Shown here: positions 44,354 to 53,550 of the stretch, one piece after another | Layout: each line of letters starts with the position of its first letter | Numbering within the stretch: position 1 is the first letter of the stretch | From: Pseudomonadota bacterium | Lineage (GTDB): Bacteria > Pseudomonadota > Gammaproteobacteria > Burkholderiales > Burkholderiaceae_C | Length of the DNA: 64,000 nt | Reading direction: 5' to 3' | NCBI GenBank assembly: GCA_018241185.1 | Contig: JAFEEH010000224.1 | Span: forward strand, 41,998-105,997 | Program-made: the position numbers and the translations under genes | The notes under the pieces: model-generated | Seen by the model: the letters and a program-made list of their open reading frames with translations, nothing else | What the model was told of the DNA's origin: nothing | Database searches by the model: none

Positions 44354-45571
44354 ATGACCCGCCTCGGCACCCCCCTGTCCCCCAACGCCACCCGTGTGAT
44401 GCTCCTGGGCTCCGGCGAGCTCGGCAAGGAGGTGCTGATCGCGCTGCAGCGCCTGGGCGTGGAAACCATCGCCGTCGACCGCTACGAGAACGCGCCCGGT
44501 CAGCAGGTGGCGCACCATGCACGCACCATCACCATGAGCGACCCGGCGCAGCTTCGGGCGCTGATCGAGGCCGAAAAGCCCGACCTGGTGGTGCCGGAGA
44601 TCGAGGCCATTGCGACGCCCCTGCTCGAGGAGCTGGAAGCCGCCGGCGTCGTTCGCGTCATCCCCACCGCCCGTGCCGCGCGCCTGACCATGGACCGCGA
44701 AGGCATCCGTCGCCTGGCGGCCGAGACGCTGGGCCTGCCGACCAGCCCCTACAGGTTCTGCGACTCGCTGGACGAACTGCAGGCCGCGATCGACGGCGAG
44801 AACGGTGGCGCGATCGGCTACCCCTGCATCGTCAAGCCCGTGATGAGCAGCTCCGGCAAGGGCCAGAGCAAGATCGATGGCCCGGCGGACGTGAAGAAGG
44901 CCTGGGACTACGCCATGGCCGGCGGCCGCGTGAGCCACGGCCGCGTGATCGTCGAAGGCTTCATCGACTTCGACTACGAGATCACCCTGCTCACGGTGCG
45001 TGCGCGTACCGCCGACGGCAGCATCCAGACCCAGTTCTGCCAGCCCGTGGGCCACATCCAGGTCAGCGGCGACTATGTCGAGAGCTGGCAGCCGCACCCC
45101 ATGCACCCGGCGGCGCTCGAGAAGGCGCAGGACATCGCGCACAAGGTCACGGCGGATCTCGGTGGCCAGGGCCTCTTCGGTGTCGAGCTCTTCGTCAAGG
45201 GCGAGCAGGTGTGGTTCAGCGAGGTGAGCCCGCGCCCGCACGACACCGGCCTGGTGACGCTTGCCACGCAGTGGCAGAGCGAGTTCGAGCTGCATGCGCG
45301 CGCCATCCTCGGCCTGCCCGTCGACACCACGCTCAAGAGCGCGGGCGCCAGCGCGGTGATCTACGGCGGTGCCGACGCGGTGGGCCTCGTGTTCGACGGC
45401 GTCGACGAGGCGCTGGCCGTGCCCGGCACCGACCTGCGTCTGTTCGGCAAGCCCGAGAGCTTCGTCAAGCGGCGCATGGGCGTGGCGCTGGCACATGCCG
45501 ACGACGTGGAGACCGCACGGCGCAACGCCAAGGAGGCGGCCTCGCGCGTCAAGCCCCGGCGCGTCGACTGA
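44354..45571 (+). CDS. purT: Formate-dependent phosphoribosylglycinamide formyltransferase PurT
   Basis: A 405-residue ATP-grasp enzyme that makes formyl-GAR from GAR, formate and ATP in purine synthesis, an alternative to the folate-dependent Pur[21 protein letters not shown] (residues 16-35), the [15 protein letters not shown] segment, [12 protein letters not shown] (ATP loop) and [18 protein letters not shown] are diagnostic. The ATG is the one that begins the family N-terminus; the very long frame upstream is the reverse of the carboxylase genes. Monocistronic, convergent with the MHYT gene. Confidence 0.98.
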   Translation: MTRLGTPLSPNATRVMLLGSGELGKEVLIALQRLGVETIAVDRYENAPGQQVAHHARTITMSDPAQLRALIEAEKPDLVVPEIEAIATPLLEELEAAGVVRVIPTARAARLTMDREGIRRLAAETLGLPTSPYRFCDSLDELQAAIDGENGGAIGYPCIVKPVMSSSGKGQSKIDGPADVKKAWDYAMAGGRVSHGRVIVEGFIDFDYEITLLTVRARTADGSIQTQFCQPVGHIQVSGDYVESWQPHPMHPAALEKAQDIAHKVTADLGGQGLFGVELFVKGEQVWFSEVSPRPHDTGLVTLATQWQSEFELHARAILGLPVDTTLKSAGASAVIYGGADAVGLVFDGVDEALAVPGTDLRLFGKPESFVKRRMGVALAHADDVETARRNAKEAASRVKPRRVD

Positions 45572-45580
45572 CGCCGGTGC

Positions 45581-46378
45581 TCAGGCCCAGCGCGTGCGCG
45601 GGAAGCGCGTGGGCGGGTCGTCCTGCGCGTGTGCGGCGTCGTCGATGCTGCGCTCCGAGATGATCCAGCCGATGCCGATGAGCACCACCCCGGCCACACC
45701 GAACACCACCAGGCCGATCAGGCGCCCGCTGATCGTGAAGTCGTTGGCCGGAGCGGCGGCGGTGCACACCATGGTGGCGGCCGCCATGCCCACGTAGTGC
45801 ATGGTGCACACGGCCAGGCCCATCACCACGGCGGCCGCGATCTGGTGCGCCAGGCGCCGCAGGTTGAAGGCCAGCCAGAGCGCCGCAGCGGCTGCCGTCA
45901 CCGCGATGGCGACCGACAGCGCCACGATGGTGGGGTCGAAGTCCATCGACGCCCGCATGTTCATCGCGAACATGCCCATGTAGTGCATCACGCACACGCC
46001 CAGGCCGGCCAGGATGCTGCCGGCGAGCCAGCCCATCTTGTTGAACTGCCGACGTCCGCTGCCCGCCAGGTACAGCGCCAGGCCCGAGATGCCGATGGCC
46101 GCCAGCAGCGAAATGGCGGTGAGCGGAATGTCGTACGCAATGCGCACCGGCAGGTTGTACGCGACCATCCCGATGAAATGCATCGACCAGATGCCGATGC
46201 CGCCCAGCGCCACGGCGGCACCGCCGGCCACGGCGAAGTCCAAGGTGCCGTCGCGGCGAAACATGCGCTGCGCGCACAGCAGCGCCACCAGCGAGCCGGC
46301 GCATGCGATCAGGAAGGAGAGGAGCACCATGCCCCAGCCGTAGCTGGGGTGGAGGATCTGGCCGATCTGGAGGTCCAT
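45581..46378 (-). CDS. MHYT domain integral membrane sensor protein
   Basis: A 265-residue protein with seven predicted transmembrane helices and the three MHYT-type motifs MHFIGM, MHYMGM and MHYVGM, which are thought to bind copper and sense diatomic gases. No GGDEF/EAL or other output domain is attached; the short C-terminal tail is cytoplasmic. The ATG at 46378 was chosen because the protein then starts just before the first helix; an upstream in-frame ATG at 46447 adds an Arg/Cys-rich stretch with no helix. The 189-bp upstream region is AT-rich and likely holds its promoter. Confidence 0.93.
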   Translation of the reverse strand: MDLQIGQILHPSYGWGMVLLSFLIACAGSLVALLCAQRMFRRDGTLDFAVAGGAAVALGGIGIWSMHFIGMVAYNLPVRIAYDIPLTAISLLAAIGISGLALYLAGSGRRQFNKMGWLAGSILAGLGVCVMHYMGMFAMNMRASMDFDPTIVALSVAIAVTAAAAALWLAFNLRRLAHQIAAAVVMGLAVCTMHYVGMAAATMVCTAAAPANDFTISGRLIGLVVFGVAGVVLIGIGWIISERSIDDAAHAQDDPPTRFPRTRWA

Positions 46379-46567
46379 GTCTGCACCCTTTCTGGAGCGG
46401 GCCGGCCGGAAGCGGCGGCACCACGCAGACACAATTTGATAACTCATGTAACCGCGGCGGCAATACGCGGAAAGTGCGCACGTACGACGGATGTGAAGAC
46501 CAAAGTCCTCTTGACCAGCAATCTCTGCAGGAACTATTTCACGAAATAAGAACTTGGATGGCTGGCC

Positions 46568-47380
46568 TCATGCGCGGAAGCGCCGGCGCGTGAACGCCAG
46601 GGCGACCCAGAACGCCGCCACCGCATAGATCGCCAGCACCGCCAGGTGCCGCCAGGGCGTCGCCGGCCACTGGTCCATGAACAGCGGGCGCACCAGCGCC
46701 ACGGCGTTGGCCAGCGGCAGCCAGTGCGCGATCGCGCGCACCACGTCGGGCAACTGCTCCAGCGGAAAGAACACGCCCGACAGGAACATCATGGGCGTCA
46801 TGAACAGCGTGAAGTAGTAGGTGAAGAAGTCGTAGCTCTTGGCGAGCGCGTTGAAGATCAGCGCGATGCTCGAGAACACGACGCCGCAGCCGGCGAGCAC
46901 GCACCAGGCCACGACGAGCTTGGGGCTGTGGCTGATGCCCAGCGCCAGCATCACCACCATGATGGCCGTCACGGTGAAGAGCGACTTGAAGGCCGCCCAC
47001 AGCATCTCGGCGAAGACCACGTCGTCCAGCCCCACGGGCGCGTTCATGATGCCGTCCCAGGTCTTCTGCACGTGCATGCGCGAAAAGGCCGAGTACAGCG
47101 CCTCGAAGCTGGCGGCGTTCATCGCGCTCATGCAGATCGACCCGCTGGCCAGGAAGAGGATGTAGGGCACTGCGGTGCCGTTCACCTGCACGCTGCCCAC
47201 CAGCGCGCCCATGCCGTAGCCGAATGCGACCAGCCAGATCAGCGGCTCGGCGATGTTGCCGATCAGGCTGGGCACGGCGAGCTTGCGCCACACGAGCAGG
47301 TTGCGCAGGAACACCGGCCACCACCGGGCCGAGAGCTCCGGCGGGCGCCAGACCGAGGGCGCGTCGTCAGCCGTCTTCAC
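46568..47380 (-). CDS. ABC-2 type transporter permease (NodJ-like)
   Basis: A 270-residue export permease with six transmembrane helices. [20 protein letters not shown] (about residues 46-65) and [20 protein letters not shown] (about residues 193-212) are typical of the NodJ/DrrB group. It starts with GTG (GGGAGA 7 bp upstream) inside the end of the ATPase gene, overlapping by 14 bp, so the two proteins are made together. The complex should export a lipid-like or glycolipid-like molecule; nodulation is not implied. Confidence 0.93.
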   Translation of the reverse strand: MKTADDAPSVWRPPELSARWWPVFLRNLLVWRKLAVPSLIGNIAEPLIWLVAFGYGMGALVGSVQVNGTAVPYILFLASGSICMSAMNAASFEALYSAFSRMHVQKTWDGIMNAPVGLDDVVFAEMLWAAFKSLFTVTAIMVVMLALGISHSPKLVVAWCVLAGCGVVFSSIALIFNALAKSYDFFTYYFTLFMTPMMFLSGVFFPLEQLPDVVRAIAHWLPLANAVALVRPLFMDQWPATPWRHLAVLAIYAVAAFWVALAFTRRRFRA

Positions 47381-48299
47381 GGATCTGTCTCCCGGTGAGC
47401 TTGAGGAAGAGGTCTTCCAGGTTGGCGGGCCGGTGGAAGGTGCGCAGGCCGCCGTGCGCGGCCATCAGCGCATCCAGCAGCCGGCGCGCGTCCTGCGTGT
47501 AGAAGAAGACGGTCTCGCCGCTGACCTCCACCCGCGCCGCGAGGCCGCGCAGCGCCGCATCGTCGGCCAGGGCCAGTGCGCCGGCACCGTACACCTCCAC
47601 CACGTCGGGCTCCAGGTGCTGCGCGATGAGTTCGCGCGGCTTGCCCTCGGCGATCTTGCGGCCGTGGTCGATCACCAGCAGGCGCGAGCACAGACGCTCC
47701 GCCTCGTCCATGAAGTGCGTGGTCAGCAGGATCGACTTGCCCTGCTGCAGCAGGGTCTGCAGGCGTTCCCACATCAGGTGGCGCGCCTGCGGGTCCAGGC
47801 CGGTGGTGGGCTCGTCGAGGATCAGCAGGTCGGGGTCGTTCACGAGGGCGCGGGCCAGCGACAGGCGCCGGCGCATGCCGCCGGAGAGCTCGCCGGGCTT
47901 GGCATCGGCCTTGTGCGACAGTGCCGCGAACTCCAGCAGCTTCGGCACGCGCTCGGCGAACGTGCGGCCGCCGAGGCCGAAGTAGCGCGCGTAGACGACC
48001 AGGTTCTCGGCGCAGGTGAAGTCGGGGTCGAGCGAATCGAACTGCGACACCACGCCCAGCCGCGCCTTGATGGCGCGCGCATCGCGCGGCATGCGCAGGC
48101 CGCCGAGCGCCTCGATCTCGCCCTCGTCCGGCGCGGTGAGGCCCAGGCCCATGCGGATGGTGGTGGTCTTGCCCGCGCCGTTGGGGCCGATCACGCCGAG
48201 GCATTCGCCAGCGGCGATCTCGAACGAGAGGTCGTCGACGACGGTGTGGTCGCCGTAGCGCTTGCGCAGGTGTCGCGCCTGGAAGAGGGGGGCTTGCAC
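47367..48299 (-). CDS. ABC transporter ATP-binding protein (NodI/DrrA-like)
   Basis: A 310-residue ATPase. Walker [11 protein letters not shown] (about residues 38-47), signature [15 protein letters not shown] and Walker [21 protein letters not shown] are intact, and the C-terminal 90-residue extension is typical of NodI/DrrA exporters. The start is taken as GTG at 48299 where the family N-terminus begins; the same frame stays open upstream through the LysR region with no similarity. It pairs with the overlapping permease gene. Confidence 0.94.
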   Translation of the reverse strand: MQAPLFQARHLRKRYGDHTVVDDLSFEIAAGECLGVIGPNGAGKTTTIRMGLGLTAPDEGEIEALGGLRMPRDARAIKARLGVVSQFDSLDPDFTCAENLVVYARYFGLGGRTFAERVPKLLEFAALSHKADAKPGELSGGMRRRLSLARALVNDPDLLILDEPTTGLDPQARHLMWERLQTLLQQGKSILLTTHFMDEAERLCSRLLVIDHGRKIAEGKPRELIAQHLEPDVVEVYGAGALALADDAALRGLAARVEVSGETVFFYTQDARRLLDALMAAHGGLRTFHRPANLEDLFLKLTGRQIREDG

Positions 48300-48346
48300 G
48301 GGGCGATTGTGGCAAAGCGGCCGGGGCCGCCCCGTCGGACGGTGCC

Positions 48347-49240
48347 TCACAGCCGCAGACCGCTGAACTCGCGCCGCATCCAGTCGACGAAGGCGCGCGT
48401 GCGTGCCGGCAGCAGCCGGGCATGCGGGTAGATCACGCTCACCGGTCGCGGCGGCGGCTCGAAGTCCTCCAGCATTTTCTGCAGCCGCCCGTCGGCCACG
48501 TGCCCCTGCACCTGGTACGAGAAGAACATGCCCAGCCCCATGCCGTCGGCGCAGGCCTCGATGGCCGGCGCCAGGTGGTTGAAGGCGAGGCGGCTGGTCA
48601 CCGGCACGTTGAAGGCCTTGCCGCCTTCGTGAAAGGTCCAGTGCGAGGGGCCGTCCACCCGACCCTGCACCACGGTTTCGTGTGCCAGTTCGCGGGGATG
48701 TTCGGGCGCGGCGCCGCGCGCGCGCAGCCAGGCGGGGCTGGCCACCACCACGCGCCGGATCGTGCCCAGCCGCTGGGCCACCAGCGACGAGTCCTCCAGC
48801 GGGCTGATGCGGATGCCCACGTCGATGCCTTCCTCCAGCAGGTTGACGCTGCGGTCGTGCAGCAGCACGGTGCAGCGGATCTGCGGGTGCTGCTGCATGA
48901 AGCGCACGATGGCCGGCGCCACGTACATGTGGCCGAAGAGCACCGGCGCCGTGACCGTGAGGTGGCCTGCAAGCTCGCGCGCCTCGTCGCTCAGCGCGCG
49001 GTCCGCGGCATCGGCCGCGAGCAGCACCTCGCGTGCGCTGGCGAGGTAGCGCCGCCCTTCGTCCGTCAGCGCGATGCGGCGCGTGGTGCGCTGGAAAAGG
49101 CGGGCACCCAGGTGCGCCTCCAGCGCGGCGAGCGAGCGCACCACGGCGGGCAGCGAGCTGCCCATGGCGTCGGCCGCACGCGTGAGGCTGCCGTGGTCGG
49201 CGATCTGCACGAAGGTGTGCATGGCTTTCAGTCGGTCCAT
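48347..49240 (-). CDS. LysR family transcriptional regulator
   Basis: A 297-residue LysR regulator of the GcvA/DmlR-like group. [20 protein letters not shown] and [20 protein letters not shown] give the helix-turn-helix; the C-terminal part is the effector domain. It is divergent from the GST-PNPOx pair (110 bp between) and is their likely regulator. Confidence 0.95.
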   Translation of the reverse strand: MDRLKAMHTFVQIADHGSLTRAADAMGSSLPAVVRSLAALEAHLGARLFQRTTRRIALTDEGRRYLASAREVLLAADAADRALSDEARELAGHLTVTAPVLFGHMYVAPAIVRFMQQHPQIRCTVLLHDRSVNLLEEGIDVGIRISPLEDSSLVAQRLGTIRRVVVASPAWLRARGAAPEHPRELAHETVVQGRVDGPSHWTFHEGGKAFNVPVTSRLAFNHLAPAIEACADGMGLGMFFSYQVQGHVADGRLQKMLEDFEPPPRPVSVIYPHARLLPARTRAFVDWMRREFSGLRL

Positions 49241-49350
49241 GCGCCATTAAACCGAAAAGTGGAGCAGTGTTGTCCGTCCAGACCCATTCATCCAAGTGAC
49301 GAATCAAAGAACAATGGCTTCATTCCCACCCGATCCCCCGAGGAGCCACC

Positions 49351-49995
49351 ATGTCCCATCCGCACCCCACCGCCCCGCTGCGCCTGTACGGCGCGCCCGT
49401 CTCGGGCCACGTGCACCGCGTTCGACTGTTCCTGTCGATCCTCGGCCTGCCCTTCGAGGAGCAGGCGCTGGACCTGCGCGCCGGGGAGCACAAGACGCCC
49501 GACTTCCTCGCGCTCAACGCCTTCGGGCAGGTGCCCGTGCTGCGCGACGGCGACACCGTGGTGGCCGATTCCAACGCCATCCTCGTGTACCTCAACGCGC
49601 GCTACGCCGCCGATCCCGCGCGCTGGCTGCCGGCGGATGCCTTCTGCGCGGCGCAGGTGCAGCGCTGGCTGTCGGTGGCGGCCGGGCCGCTCGCCTACGG
49701 ACCGGCGGCCGCGCGCGTGGTCGCGCTGTTCGGCCTGCCGACCGATCCGGCCGAACTGGTCGCGCGCTCGCAGCGCCTGCTGACCGTGATGGATGCCCAC
49801 CTGGCGCAGCAGCCCTTCCTGGCGGCCGGCCATGCCACGCTGGCCGACCTTGCCAACTACGCCTACGTGGCGCGCGCGCCGGAGGGCGGCGTGTCGCTTC
49901 AGACGCATGCGGCGTTGCGCGACTGGCTGGCCCGCATCGAGGCGCTGCCGGGCTTCGTGCCCATGCCGCAGACGACAGCGGCACGCCCCGCCTGA
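49351..49995 (+). CDS. Glutathione S-transferase family protein
   Basis: A 214-residue GST. The thioredoxin-like N-terminal domain has LYGAPVSGHVHRVRLFLSIL (residues 12-31; Ser at the position of the catalytic residue) and the cis-proline/G-site segment GQVPVLRDGDTVVADSNAIL; the C-terminal helical domain includes ATLADLANYAYV. It conjugates or reduces with glutathione. GAGGAG stands before the ATG and the PNPOx-type gene follows at 17 bp. Confidence 0.95.
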   Translation: MSHPHPTAPLRLYGAPVSGHVHRVRLFLSILGLPFEEQALDLRAGEHKTPDFLALNAFGQVPVLRDGDTVVADSNAILVYLNARYAADPARWLPADAFCAAQVQRWLSVAAGPLAYGPAAARVVALFGLPTDPAELVARSQRLLTVMDAHLAQQPFLAAGHATLADLANYAYVARAPEGGVSLQTHAALRDWLARIEALPGFVPMPQTTAARPA

Positions 49996-50012
49996 CACCG
50001 AGGAGCAAGACC

Positions 50013-50954
50013 ATGAACACCCAGCCGCCCCCCGGCGAGGCCTTCCACGCCGGCGAGCGCGCCCTGCAGGCCGAGGACGGCGTGCGCGAGCAGCTCGCGA
50101 TGGTGGGCACGCGGGTGATCCGCGACCACATGCCGCAGCAGCACCGCGACTTCTTCGCGCAATTGCCCTTCCTCGTGCTGGGCAGCGTCGATGCCGAAGG
50201 CCAGCCGTGGGCCAGCGTGCTGGCGGGGCCGCCGGGCTTCGTGCAGGCGCCCGATGCGCGCGCCTTGCGTGTCGATGCCTTGCCCGCGGCCGACGATCCG
50301 CTCGCCGCGGCGCTGTCGCCCGGCGCGCCGCTGGGTGTGCTCGGCATCGAACTGCCCACGCGCCGCCGCAACCGCATGAACGGCACGGTGTCGTCCCTGG
50401 ACGCGGCGGGCTTCACGATCGCCGTGCAGCAGAGCTTCGGCAACTGCCCGCGCTACATCCAGACGCGGACGCCGGTCGCCATGCCGGCCGGCACGCGGCC
50501 TGCGGGCGAACGGCTGGCACGGCTCGACGACGAGGCGCACCGCCTGATCGCCGGAGCCGATACCTTCTTCATTGCGACCGCGCATCCGGCCGCAGGCCAC
50601 GGTGGCTCGCGCGACCAAGGGGTGGACGTGTCGCACCGCGGCGGCGCGCCCGGCTTCGTGCTGGCGCTGGGCGAGAACGAACTGGCAGTGCCCGACTTCG
50701 ACGGCAACCGCTTCTTCAACACCCTGGGCAACCTGCTGCTTCAGCCGGCGGCCGGGCTGCTGTTCATCGACTTCGACCGTGGCGACCTGCTCCACGTCGG
50801 GGTGCGGGGACGCATCGAAACCGAAGGCGCCGTGATGGCGCGCATGCCGCCCGTCGAGCGCTGGCTGCGCTTCGAGGTGACCGGTGCACTGCGCCGCCGC
50901 GCCGCCCTGCCACTGCGCTGGGGACCGGCGACGCTTTCGCCCTACCTGCCCTGA
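50013..50954 (+). CDS. Pyridoxamine 5'-phosphate oxidase family (FMN-binding split barrel) protein
   Basis: A 313-residue protein with a split-barrel flavin-binding fold. FLVLGSVDAEGQPWASVLAG (about residues 52-71) and a second, similar half DTFFIATAHPAAGHGGSRDQ with VSHRGGAPGFV show an internal duplication typical of this larger group. It is not the true PdxH. Such proteins are flavin- or F420-like reductases or sensors. It is co-transcribed with the GST gene and may handle electrophiles or hydroperoxides (inference). It is convergent with the P450 gene. Confidence 0.88.
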   Translation: MNTQPPPGEAFHAGERALQAEDGVREQLAMVGTRVIRDHMPQQHRDFFAQLPFLVLGSVDAEGQPWASVLAGPPGFVQAPDARALRVDALPAADDPLAAALSPGAPLGVLGIELPTRRRNRMNGTVSSLDAAGFTIAVQQSFGNCPRYIQTRTPVAMPAGTRPAGERLARLDDEAHRLIAGADTFFIATAHPAAGHGGSRDQGVDVSHRGGAPGFVLALGENELAVPDFDGNRFFNTLGNLLLQPAAGLLFIDFDRGDLLHVGVRGRIETEGAVMARMPPVERWLRFEVTGALRRRAALPLRWGPATLSPYLP

Positions 50955-50970
50955 AGCACCGACCTGGGCC

Positions 50971-52128
50971 TCACAGCCCCCACACCGGTATTCGGGCGTT
51001 GACCGAGGCGCGGTAGCGGCCCGCGTGACACGCCACCCTGTCGCGGTCGAGCCCGTGCTCGCGCAGCGCCTGCACGGCGGCACCGGCCAGGGTGGTCGCA
51101 AGCGCCTGGCCGGGGCAGGCATGCGGCCCGTGCCCGAAGCCCAGCAGGCGTCGCCCCGGGCGTCCGGGGTCGAAGCGATCGGGCGCGGGATTCAAGGCCG
51201 GATCGCGTTGGGCGGCCGCCAGCACCAGCAGCACGGCATCGCCCGCGCGCAGCAGCTGGCCGTCGAGCACCGTGTCCTCGGCCACGAAGCGCCGCGTGTT
51301 CTGCACCGGGGCGTCATGGCGAGCCACCTCCTCGATCCAGGCGGACGGCGTGTCGGCGGGCGCTGGTGCCCCATGTCGCACCCAGGCGAGCAGGCTGTTG
51401 CCGACCAACCCCGCGGTCGCATCGCAGGTCTGCGAGAGCAGGCCGACGAGGTTGGCGATCAGCGGCCGGGCGTGGCGTGACTGCGCGCCGGCGGCCGCTT
51501 GCACGGCCTGCAGCAGCGAGGCGTCGCGCGGCGCCGATTCGGCCACGAGGCGCGTCATGCGCGCCATCAGCGTCTCGGCCGCGCGGTGGGCGTTGACCAG
51601 TTCGTCCGTGCCGGCCAGTGGCGACAGGCAGGCGGCGAACTCGCGCACCCAGGCGGCGACGTGCGGCAGCTCGGCTGCGGCGAAGCCCAGGGCCTGGGCG
51701 ACTGCCTGCACGGGCCATTCGAACAAGGCGTTGTCGAGCGTGCTGCGGCCCGCCTGCGCGCGGCCCAGCGCGAGGGCCTGAGCGCGCACCTGCCGCAGCG
51801 GCAGGCCGGCCAGCGTCCGCTGGATGGCGGGGCGTTGCGTGGTGTGCGCCGGCCCGTCGTTCATGCGGATCAGCAGGCCGAAGAGTTCACCCGCGGGCTG
51901 GCCGACCAGCGCCGCGGGCACGGGTTCGGCCGCGGGGCGCACGCGCAGCGCCGGCGTCGCCAGGAGGTGCTGGACCGCGTCGGCGCGTGTGACGACCCAC
52001 AGACACCGCCGCGCCTCCCAGGTCAGTGCCGGGCCGTCGCGCCAGCGCGCGTAGTGCGGGTAGGGGTCGGGGTGGGTGACGGCAGCAATCGGGTCCATGA
52101 GGCCGTCGGTGGCGAGCAATGCATCCAT
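50971..52128 (-). CDS. Cytochrome P450
   Basis: A 385-residue soluble bacterial P450. The heme loop FGHGPHACPG has the ligand Cys338; the K-helix ExxR is in EEVARHDAPVQNTRR; the I-helix reads LLSQTCDATAGLVGN, where the usual A/G-G-x-D/E-T is replaced by TCDAT. It oxidises an unknown substrate with electrons from a ferredoxin system not encoded here. The start at 52128 was chosen among in-frame ATGs at 52191, 52128 and 52098. Divergent from an ArsR-like regulator. Confidence 0.9.
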   Translation of the reverse strand: MDALLATDGLMDPIAAVTHPDPYPHYARWRDGPALTWEARRCLWVVTRADAVQHLLATPALRVRPAAEPVPAALVGQPAGELFGLLIRMNDGPAHTTQRPAIQRTLAGLPLRQVRAQALALGRAQAGRSTLDNALFEWPVQAVAQALGFAAAELPHVAAWVREFAACLSPLAGTDELVNAHRAAETLMARMTRLVAESAPRDASLLQAVQAAAGAQSRHARPLIANLVGLLSQTCDATAGLVGNSLLAWVRHGAPAPADTPSAWIEEVARHDAPVQNTRRFVAEDTVLDGQLLRAGDAVLLVLAAAQRDPALNPAPDRFDPGRPGRRLLGFGHGPHACPGQALATTLAGAAVQALREHGLDRDRVACHAGRYRASVNARIPVWGL

Positions 52129-52210
52129 GCGCCCACTGTGCGTGGCAGGCGCCCGCCATGCTTCGGCAGCCGCCGAAACGTTGCAGGCCACACGCGCCTA
52201 CGATGGCCGC

Positions 52211-52924
52211 ATGCCCGATCCCGACCCCGCCGACCTCCAGCTCGCCCGGCTTGCCGGCGCCATCGCCGAGCCCGCGCGCGCCCGCATGCTGTGCAGCCTG
52301 CTCGATGGCCATGCGCGCACCGCGACCGAGCTCGCAGCCGCGGCGGAAGTGGCGGCCTCCACGGCGAGTGGCCACCTGGCGCGGCTGCGTGAGGAAGGCC
52401 TGGTGGTCATGTTCGCGCAGGGCCGGCATCGTTACTTCGCGCTGGCGGGCGACGAGGTGGCCGGCACGCTCGAAGGCCTGCTGGTGCTGGCCGGCCGCCG
52501 AACGGCCACGGCACCCTTCCGTCCGAACACGCCGAGCCGCCTGCGGGCCGCCCGCACCTGCTATGACCACCTGGCGGGCGTCGCAGGCGTGGCGCTGCAC
52601 GACCGCCTGCATGCGCAGGGCTGGCTCACCGGCCTGGCGAGCGGCGCCTACGAGCTCAGCGAGGCGGGCACCGCCGCACTCGAGGACATGGGCCTGGACG
52701 TGCAGGCCGCGCGGCGCGCACGCCGGCGCTTCGCCTGCGCCTGCCTCGACTGGAGCGAACGCCGCCCGCACCTGGGCGGCGCGCTGGGCGCGGCGCTGCT
52801 GCAGCTCGCGCTGCGCCGCGGCTGGCTGCGGCAGGACCTGGATGGTCGGGCGCTGGCGCTAACCCCGCGCGCGCAGCGCGAGGCTGCGGCGCTGTTCGGC
52901 GGGGCTGACGCACTGGCCGCCTGA
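52211..52924 (+). CDS. ArsR-like winged-helix transcriptional regulator
   Basis: A 237-residue regulator. An ArsR-type winged helix (residues 10-90: AIAEPARARMLCSLLDGHAR, ELAAAAEVAASTASGHLARL, HRYFALAG) is followed by a C-terminal extension rich in Arg/Ala/Leu of about 140 residues. The extension has CACLDWSERRPHLGG, a feature of this larger subfamily. It is divergent from the P450 gene with 82 bp between and probably regulates it. Confidence 0.9.
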   Translation: MPDPDPADLQLARLAGAIAEPARARMLCSLLDGHARTATELAAAAEVAASTASGHLARLREEGLVVMFAQGRHRYFALAGDEVAGTLEGLLVLAGRRTATAPFRPNTPSRLRAARTCYDHLAGVAGVALHDRLHAQGWLTGLASGAYELSEAGTAALEDMGLDVQAARRARRRFACACLDWSERRPHLGGALGAALLQLALRRGWLRQDLDGRALALTPRAQREAAALFGGADALAA

Positions 52925-53035
52925 ACGCCGCGGTAACCCTCGGCCATCCGCGCTATGGACCGGTGCAGCTGCCGGCCCTAGGCTGGCCGGGTCGCATCGC
53001 TGCGGCCATCGCCACGCCAACCCCAAGGTCCTCCC

Positions 53036-53440
53036 ATGGCTCTTCCCTTGCCCGGCCGCGCGCTGCGCGGCACCGTCCTGCCCCTGGTGCTCGCGTTCGG
53101 CGGCGTGCAGGCCCATGCCCAGGCCTTCGATGGCGAGTGGATTGCGAGCTACACCTCGGGCAGCGGGAACGCCCGCGAGGCGGACGTGCGGATCGCCGGC
53201 CGCGAAGGCTCCTGGGCGCTGCGCCCGCGGCCTGGCAAGGACAAGAAGGACCCCTGCGTGGGCCGGCCCTTTCCGCTGGTCCTCAGCGACAGCGGCGCGG
53301 GCACCGCGGTGCTGCGCGTCGAGGCGTCCGCCACGGTGAGCGGCTGCGACGACCGCACGCTGAACCTGCAGGCGCTGGACGCGAAGACGCTGGCGGGCCA
53401 GTTCAGCAACGGCACGGCGGTCACGCTCACGCGCCGCTGA
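53036..53440 (+). CDS. Small secreted protein of unknown function
   Basis: A 134-residue protein with a signal peptide (about residues 1-29, ending AHAQA) followed by FDGEWIASYTSGSGNAREAD and a predicted all-beta body. Two cysteines (DPCVGR and SGCDDR) could form a disulphide in the periplasm. I do not recognise a family. It stands alone after the ArsR-like gene, 111 bp downstream, with a dispersed repeat after it. Confidence 0.75.
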   Translation: MALPLPGRALRGTVLPLVLAFGGVQAHAQAFDGEWIASYTSGSGNAREADVRIAGREGSWALRPRPGKDKKDPCVGRPFPLVLSDSGAGTAVLRVEASATVSGCDDRTLNLQALDAKTLAGQFSNGTAVTLTRR

Positions 53441-53448
53441 GCGCCAGG

Positions 53449-53514
53449 TTTTCAAGAGAAATCGGCCGCCAGCGCCCGTCCGGCGGGCGCGAGCAGCTAT
53501 CGAATCGATAGCAA
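53449..53514 (+). repeat. Dispersed GC-hairpin repeat (family 2), copy 6
   Basis: Complete copy: TTTTCAAGAGAAATCGGCC, a GC hairpin around GCGCCCGTCCGGCGGGCGC and the palindrome GCTATCGAATCGATAGC. It ends 37 bp before the helicase gene. Confidence 0.75.
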
Positions 53515-53550
53515 GTCGGCTGCCCGTGGCGCCGCATCGACAATCCTCCG

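Noticed and set aside
46535-46548. TATTTC-AC-GAAATA palindrome upstream of the MHYT gene
   Set aside because: Only a 6-bp arm palindrome in an AT-rich region about 160 bp from the gene; not enough to call an operator.
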